A model generated the notes under the pieces. The model saw nothing but the letters and a program-made list of their open reading frames with translations. It was not told where the DNA came from and ran no database searches. The translations under genes and the position numbers were made by a program. DNA of 64,000 nucleotides from Mycobacterium sp. IDR2000157661 (lineage in GTDB: Bacteria > Actinomycetota > Actinomycetes > Mycobacteriales > Mycobacteriaceae). Positions 59,567 through 64,000 of the stretch are shown here, in pieces. The stretch spans positions 4,898,001 through 4,962,000 of the forward strand of contig NZ_CP081006.1 of assembly GCF_022317005.1 (NCBI RefSeq), in the 5' to 3' direction. Each line of letters starts with the position of its first letter. Position 1 is the stretch's first letter.

Positions 59567-60751
59567 GTGGCGACATCGGAAGTCAGCGACGAGGATTTCC
59601 AGGAGATCCTGGCCCAGACCCGCCATTTCGTCCGCACCGCGGTGGTCCCGCGGGAGCAGGAGATCCTCACCGACGACCGCGTCCCCGATGACCTGCGCGA
59701 GCAAGCCAGGAAGATGGGCCTGTTCGGCTACGCGCTTCCCCAGCGATGGGGCGGCTTGGGTCTGGACCTGACGCAGGATGTCGAGTTGGCGATGGAACTC
59801 GGATACACGTCGCTGGCGCTGCGCTCGATGTTCGGCACCAACAACGGGATTGCCGGACAGGTCCTCGTCGGCTTCGGCACCGACGAGCAGAAGTCCCGCT
59901 GGCTGGAGCCGATGGCCACCGGCGAGGTGGTCGCGTCGTTCGCGCTGACCGAGCCCGGCGCCGGGTCCAACCCGTCCGGGTTGCGTACGAAGGCCGTTCG
60001 CGACGGCTCGGGTGACGACGCGGCCTGGGTGATCACCGGGCAGAAGCGGTTCATCACCAATGCGCCGACGGCCGACCTGTTCGTCGTGTTCGCGCGAACG
60101 CGTCCGGCCGACGCGGACGGGCCCGGCGTCGCGGTTCTCCTGGTGCCGGCCGACGCCGCGGGCGTACAGGTGGGCGCGAAGGACGCCAAGATGGGCCAGG
60201 AGGGCGCATGGACCGCCGACGTCAGCTTCGACGAGGTCCGGGTACCGGCCGAAGCGCTCGTCGGCGGCAGTGAGGACATCGGCTACCGCGCGGCGATGAT
60301 CTCGTTGGCGCGCGGGCGCGTTCACATCGCCGCGCTCGCCGTGGGTGCCGCACAGCGCGCCCTCGACGAGTCGGTCGCCTACGCCGCCACCGCGACGCAG
60401 GGGGGCACGCCGATCGGTGACTTCCAGCTGGTGCAGGCGATGATCGCCGACCAGCAGACCGGTGTGCTGGCCGGCCGCGCGCTGGTCCGCGACACCGCCC
60501 GGCGGTGGGTGACCGGAGAGGACCGCCGGGTCGCCCCGTCGGCGGCCAAGCTGTTCTGCACCGAAATGGTCGGCCAGGTCGCCGATCTCGCCGTGCAGAT
60601 CCACGGCGGTAGCGGGTACATGCGCGAGGTGCCCGTCGAGCGCATCTACCGCGAGGTCCGGCTGCTGCGACTGTACGAGGGCACCAGCGAGATCCAGCGG
60701 CTCATCATCGGTTCAAACCTCGTCAAGGGCGCACAGAAGGCGCGGGCGTGA
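59567..60751 (+). CDS. Acyl-CoA dehydrogenase
   Basis: A 394-residue ACAD: GLFGYALPQRWGGLGLDLTQ, FALTEPGAGSNPSGLRTKAV, WVITGQKRFITNAPTADLFV and the C-terminal IHGGSGYMREVPVERIYREVRLLRLYEGTSEIQRLII, with the GTSE catalytic region. AGGAGGAG (59551-59558) is about nine bases before the GTG, so the GTG start is favoured over the ATG 33 bases upstream. The gene is divergent from the FabG-like SDR and likely under the same GntR control. Confidence 0.9.
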   Translation: MATSEVSDEDFQEILAQTRHFVRTAVVPREQEILTDDRVPDDLREQARKMGLFGYALPQRWGGLGLDLTQDVELAMELGYTSLALRSMFGTNNGIAGQVLVGFGTDEQKSRWLEPMATGEVVASFALTEPGAGSNPSGLRTKAVRDGSGDDAAWVITGQKRFITNAPTADLFVVFARTRPADADGPGVAVLLVPADAAGVQVGAKDAKMGQEGAWTADVSFDEVRVPAEALVGGSEDIGYRAAMISLARGRVHIAALAVGAAQRALDESVAYAATATQGGTPIGDFQLVQAMIADQQTGVLAGRALVRDTARRWVTGEDRRVAPSAAKLFCTEMVGQVADLAVQIHGGSGYMREVPVERIYREVRLLRLYEGTSEIQRLIIGSNLVKGAQKARA

Positions 60752-60773
60752 GACTCGCGAATCGCGTCGACCC

Positions 60774-61226
60774 TCAGCGGATGTAGCGCACGATCGATTC
60801 GGCGACGGCGGCCGGCTTCTCCGATCCGTCGATCTCCACCGTGGTGGTCATCGTCGACTGCACTGCCCCGTCGAGCTGGTCGACCTTCGTCAGCTCGGCC
60901 CGGGCGCGAATCCTGGCGCCCACTTTGACGGGCGTGATGAAGCGGACCTTGTTGTAGCCGTAGTTGATCGCCATCGTGATGTTGCCGACCGTGTAGAGCT
61001 CATGCATGAACCGCGGCAGCAGCGACAGTGTCAGCAGGCCGTGCGCAATCGTCCCGCCGAACGGACCATCGGCGGCCTTGGCGGGATCCACATGGATCCA
61101 CTGATGATCGTCGGTGGCCTCGGCGAACACGTTGACCCGGTCCTGGGTGACCTCGAGCCACTCGGTGGGGCCGAGCTGGCTGCCCTCCGCCGCGATGAGC
61201 TCGTCGAGGTCGCTGAACTTCTTCAC
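60774..61226 (-). CDS. MaoC-family (R)-enoyl-CoA hydratase
   Basis: A 150-residue hotdog protein. The hydratase motif is VFAEATDDHQWIHVDPAKAADGPFGGTIAHG, containing Asp and His of the hydratase-2 active site, followed by NYGYNKVRFITPVKVGARIRARAEL. This is the short single-domain form. AGGAG is 10 bases before the GTG start. It converges with the ACAD gene at 59567 and completes the second beta-oxidation block (ACAD, hydratase, dehydrogenase, thiolase). Confidence 0.9.
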   Translation of the reverse strand: MKKFSDLDELIAAEGSQLGPTEWLEVTQDRVNVFAEATDDHQWIHVDPAKAADGPFGGTIAHGLLTLSLLPRFMHELYTVGNITMAINYGYNKVRFITPVKVGARIRARAELTKVDQLDGAVQSTMTTTVEIDGSEKPAAVAESIVRYIR

Positions 61227-62091
61227 TGCTACTCCTTCGTGCCGCTGGAAGACCACGATCTGGTTGCCATATCGGATGATGCGGTCCTCACAGTGCCACA
61301 GCACTGCGCGCGACAGAACAAGGCGTTCACTTCTGCTCGATGATCGGGCCCTCGCCGAGGTCTCAGCGCGCAATGAGACGGCACATTGCACGGGGGCGTG
61401 TAAATTCCGGTTTCTCACAATTGGCGCTTTTGCCGATGCAACCTCGGCGTCACTGCAATTCCAGGGCTAATTCACACCGCCATAGGTGCGTTATGCCGCT
61501 GGATGATCGCGCAGCCAACCCGGCCCGCCGCAGCGCCGAGCAACGTCGACGACGGCCGATTCGAACCGTCACCAATGCGGTGTGAGTGTCATCCTGAGTC
61601 GGTGTAGCGACCCCCGTAACGCTTTTCCGCGATTCACCCAATGGGCGCCGATCTCTGCGCGCGCTTGCCCGGTACCACCGATCGGTGTTGCTGGTCAGAC
61701 GGCTCTCGACTACTCGTCAGTAACAAACCGCCGGTGGATGCGCCGCAGGATTGACGGGCCTATGACCTCGCCGCCGCCCCGGGAAGCAAAATCCCGCGCT
61801 TATTACGGATTGCCACGCCGAGTAAGGCGAACGGGTGCTAAGAAAGTTCGCCACAAGGAAACCGGAAATCAACAGCCTGGAACAACACGATAAGCGAAAG
61901 TTGCCAGATTGACCCCCGGGGCACATTGGCGACTTGTTGAAACAGTGAGAACGGACTCGACGCGGGACAAAGGTTCGCACGCTAGCTGGTATTGAACCGG
62001 CACGCAGCGAGATACTCATACCTAGATGCGGGCAAACCGCACGACAATTCGCAGCGACCATCATCGGCGGCTGCCAGACGATCGGACGAGT
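61227..62091. other. 0.86-kb stretch without a convincing gene
   Basis: Short frames occur here but none has codon bias, a ribosome site or family-like sequence. Base composition seems less GC-rich than the coding DNA (for example around 61390-61480 and 61800-61960). It should contain the promoter of the MaoC gene on the left and of the acyltransferase-like gene on the right. I see no clear palindrome, repeat or structured RNA. Confidence 0.5.
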
Positions 62092-62841
62092 ATGACTCTT
62101 CCCCACCGCGATACCGCTGTCCATGCCGTCGCCCGTCTGCGGCACAGCCCGAGTTGCTGGGATCCCGAAACCGAGTGCTCGATCGTCTTCGCCCACCCTG
62201 CGGTCGAGCCGGATCTGTGGCGCGACTTCGTAGACGGCGCCGTCCGCAGCTATACCGGTCGGGGAGTCGAGAAAGCGCTGGACATTCAGGCGTTGCATTC
62301 CGGCGACGACACGATCCTCTTCGCCGCGTGTGTGAACAAGGCCGGCCGAGTGGTCGGCGGATTGCGCGCCAAGGGTCCTTACCAATCGGCCGACGAAGCT
62401 CATGCGCTGCACGAGTGGAGCGGTCAGCCCGGCTACGACGCGGTGCGAAAGATGATCACCGACCGGCTACCATTCGGCGTCGTGGAGATGAAAACCGCCT
62501 GGGTGACAGACGATCCCGACCGAAGCCGGCAACTGACCAGCGCCATCTCCCGCACACCACTGCACGCCATGGGGCTGCTAGACATCCAGTTCATCGTTGC
62601 GACGGCGGCGTCATACGTGCTCAAGCGCTGGTTGTCATCGGGAGGCATCCTGGCGTCGAGGATTCCGCCGACCCCCTATCCCGATGAGCGCTACGAGACG
62701 CGACTGGCGTGGTGGGACCGCAGAACGTTCGCCAATCACGCTGATCCCAAGCAACTTTCGCTGTACTTCGCCGAACAGCGAAGAATGATTCCACGGCTCG
62801 ACGAAGGAGCCGAAATGTCCGCCACCGGGACGGTGCGGTGA
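62092..62841 (+). CDS. Hypothetical protein, possibly GNAT-like N-acyltransferase
   Basis: A 249-residue protein with no family that I recognise with certainty. The layout recalls autoinducer-synthase/FeeM-like N-acyl amino acid synthases: GRVVGGLRAKGPYQS (beta-strand with a conserved-type Arg), GVVEMKTAWVTDDPDRSRQLTSAISR, then GLLDIQFIVATAASYVLKRWLSSGG and PPTPYPDERYETRLAWW. ATG 62092 is preferred for the protein fold; ATG 62026 would add 22 poorly conserved-looking residues. Its stop overlaps the next gene's GTG, so the two are coupled. Confidence 0.6.
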   Translation: MTLPHRDTAVHAVARLRHSPSCWDPETECSIVFAHPAVEPDLWRDFVDGAVRSYTGRGVEKALDIQALHSGDDTILFAACVNKAGRVVGGLRAKGPYQSADEAHALHEWSGQPGYDAVRKMITDRLPFGVVEMKTAWVTDDPDRSRQLTSAISRTPLHAMGLLDIQFIVATAASYVLKRWLSSGGILASRIPPTPYPDERYETRLAWWDRRTFANHADPKQLSLYFAEQRRMIPRLDEGAEMSATGTVR

Positions 62842-64000
62842 GGGCAGGCACGGGAGATCAGCAGCAGTACAGAGCAATAGTCCTAGAATACGACGATCCC
62901 CGGCTCGACGAGTTGCGGAGCGAACCGGGTATCGATTTCGTCGATCGCGTGGACCGGCAACGAGACGCCTTGCGCCGACTACTGCCCACGCCTGCCGACG
63001 ATGTGCTGGCTGAGCCGGTGCGGTGGGCCTACTATCCGTGGCGACGCACCGCTGTCAGCGTTCTCGGCCCACGCGCCTTTCGCCGGGTACGACTGGATCG
63101 CAACAGGAACTTGATCACCGGCGCAGAATCCGACGCGCTCGAGCGGTTGCACGTCGGTGTCGTGGGACTCAGCGTGGGCCACACCATCGCCTATGCCCTT
63201 GCCGCGCAGGGCTTGTGCGGCGCCTTACGGCTGACCGATTTCGATGACCTGGAGCTGTCCAACCTGAACCGGGTGCCGGCCACGGTTCTCGATCTCGACC
63301 TGAACAAGGCGGTGGTGTGCGCGCGGAGAATCGCCGAGCTCAACCCCTATCTGCCGGTATCGGTGATGGCTGCAGGCATCACCCCCGAGACCGTAGAGGA
63401 ATTCGTCGACGGCCTGGACATCGTCGTCGAGGAATGCGACTCCCTGGACGCCAAGGTGTTGGTTCGCGAGGTGGCCCGCAGTCACCGTGTACCGGTGCTG
63501 ATGGCCACCAGCGACCGCGGACTGCTGGACGTCGAGAGATTCGATGTGGAACCGTCGCGTCCGCTGCTGCACGGCCTGATCGGTGACGCCGACGCCGGCC
63601 GGTTGCGCGGTCTGCAGCCCACCGACAGGGTGCCGTACTCCCTGCGACTGGTCGACGCGTCGCAGGTCTCGGACCGCATGGCGGCATCTTTGATCGAGGT
63701 CGGCAAGACGCTGTCCACCTGGCCGCAGTTGTCGTCCGAGGTGGCGCTCAACGCGGCTGCGGTCGCAGAAGCGGTACGCCGGATCGGGCTGCGGCAGCAG
63801 TTGCCGTCAGGACGGGCACGCATCGACATCGCCGAGCTCTTCGACCGGCTCGCCGAACCGGTCCTGCCCGACGAACAACCGCTCACCGAGGAGCCGTCCA
63901 CGCCTCAACCGCCGAGCAATGCCCTCGATGCGATCGTCACCGCCGCCGGCCGCGCTCCCTCGGGCGGCAACGCCCAGCCCTGGCGGATCGAGGCGGCCGA
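62838..64000 (+). CDS. E1-like (ThiF) / nitroreductase fusion, Rv1355c family (partial)
   Basis: The frame is open to the right edge; 387 residues are visible. An N-terminal region of ~100 residues is followed by an E1-type adenylation fold: LHVGVVGLSVGHTIAYALA (106-123) and LTDFDDLELSNLNR (132-145). The SNLNR arginine motif is typical of ThiF/MoeB proteins. From about residue 361 a nitroreductase-like domain starts (NALDAIVTAAGRAPSGGNAQPW). This is the Rv1355c (MoeY-named) architecture. It lacks the Cys-rich zinc knuckle in the visible part. Start GTG overlaps the upstream stop. The true role is unknown. Confidence 0.8.
   Translation, partial: MRAGTGDQQQYRAIVLEYDDPRLDELRSEPGIDFVDRVDRQRDALRRLLPTPADDVLAEPVRWAYYPWRRTAVSVLGPRAFRRVRLDRNRNLITGAESDALERLHVGVVGLSVGHTIAYALAAQGLCGALRLTDFDDLELSNLNRVPATVLDLDLNKAVVCARRIAELNPYLPVSVMAAGITPETVEEFVDGLDIVVEECDSLDAKVLVREVARSHRVPVLMATSDRGLLDVERFDVEPSRPLLHGLIGDADAGRLRGLQPTDRVPYSLRLVDASQVSDRMAASLIEVGKTLSTWPQLSSEVALNAAAVAEAVRRIGLRQQLPSGRARIDIAELFDRLAEPVLPDEQPLTEEPSTPQPPSNALDAIVTAAGRAPSGGNAQPWRIEAA

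Noticed and set aside
61340..61893. Two or three short frames in the non-coding stretch
   Set aside because: They lack a ribosome site, codon bias and family-like sequence, and the base composition is unlike coding DNA here.

Overview
The window is high-GC actinobacterial DNA and most likely comes from a fast-growing Mycobacterium (Mycolicibacterium). Its left part keeps the gene order I remember from the M. tuberculosis Rv3055-Rv3063 region: TetR, dinB2 (dinP), SDR, TetR, cyp136, ligB, cstA. Extra genes are interleaved. Coding is dense on both strands, with many ATGA, GTGA and TGATG stop/start overlaps. No rRNA, tRNA, CRISPR array, prophage or intact insertion sequence was seen.

Layout. (1) 1-17.9 kb is mostly housekeeping and accessory: dinB2, an AAA ATPase, a TetR/CYP136 divergon with a clear palindrome, a stand-alone LeuA regulatory domain behind a candidate leaderless Leu/Val leader-peptide attenuator, a TauE/SafE permease, a phosphotransferase, a methyltransferase, two small secreted proteins next to an HxlR regulator, a membrane-anchored sulfite-oxidase-like enzyme, DNA ligase LigB, and the CstA transporter with its small YbdD partner. 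(2) 17.9-55.6 kb is one large catabolic island. It holds two P450s, two LLM/F420-type oxidoreductases, a Baeyer-Villiger-like monooxygenase, an alpha/beta hydrolase, five acyl-CoA ligases, a CoA transferase, five crotonases, two acyl-CoA dehydrogenases, two thiolase-fold enzymes, two amidohydrolase-2 enzymes, an aldolase-family protein, thioesterases, a TetR regulator and a FadR-type GntR regulator. (3) 55.6-61.2 kb is a second beta-oxidation block (GntR, ACAD, thiolase, FabG-like SDR, ACAD, MaoC) with a different palindrome in its divergent promoter. (4) 61.2-64 kb is a roughly 0.86-kb non-coding stretch, then a putative acyltransferase coupled to an E1-like/nitroreductase fusion of the Rv1355c type, which runs off the window.

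The main result is that almost every operon of the 17.9-55.6 kb island has the same 19-bp interrupted palindrome, TACTGT-N7-ACAGTA, in its promoter region. There are seven copies; two are perfect, three have one mismatch and two have two mismatches. One copy is in front of the island's own TetR gene at 44.35 kb. I read this as one TetR-controlled regulon for breakdown of a lipophilic, probably cyclic or branched carboxylic (steroid- or terpenoid-like) substrate. The substrate cannot be named from sequence alone.

The island also shows decay. A KshA-like Rieske oxygenase is reduced to its two ends, and an SDR has lost its catalytic-serine segment and is frameshifted. Other points are a DinB2 polymerase with Gln at the steric-gate position, a Baeyer-Villiger fingerprint lacking its His, and a 59-codon gene translationally coupled on both sides inside a catabolic operon.
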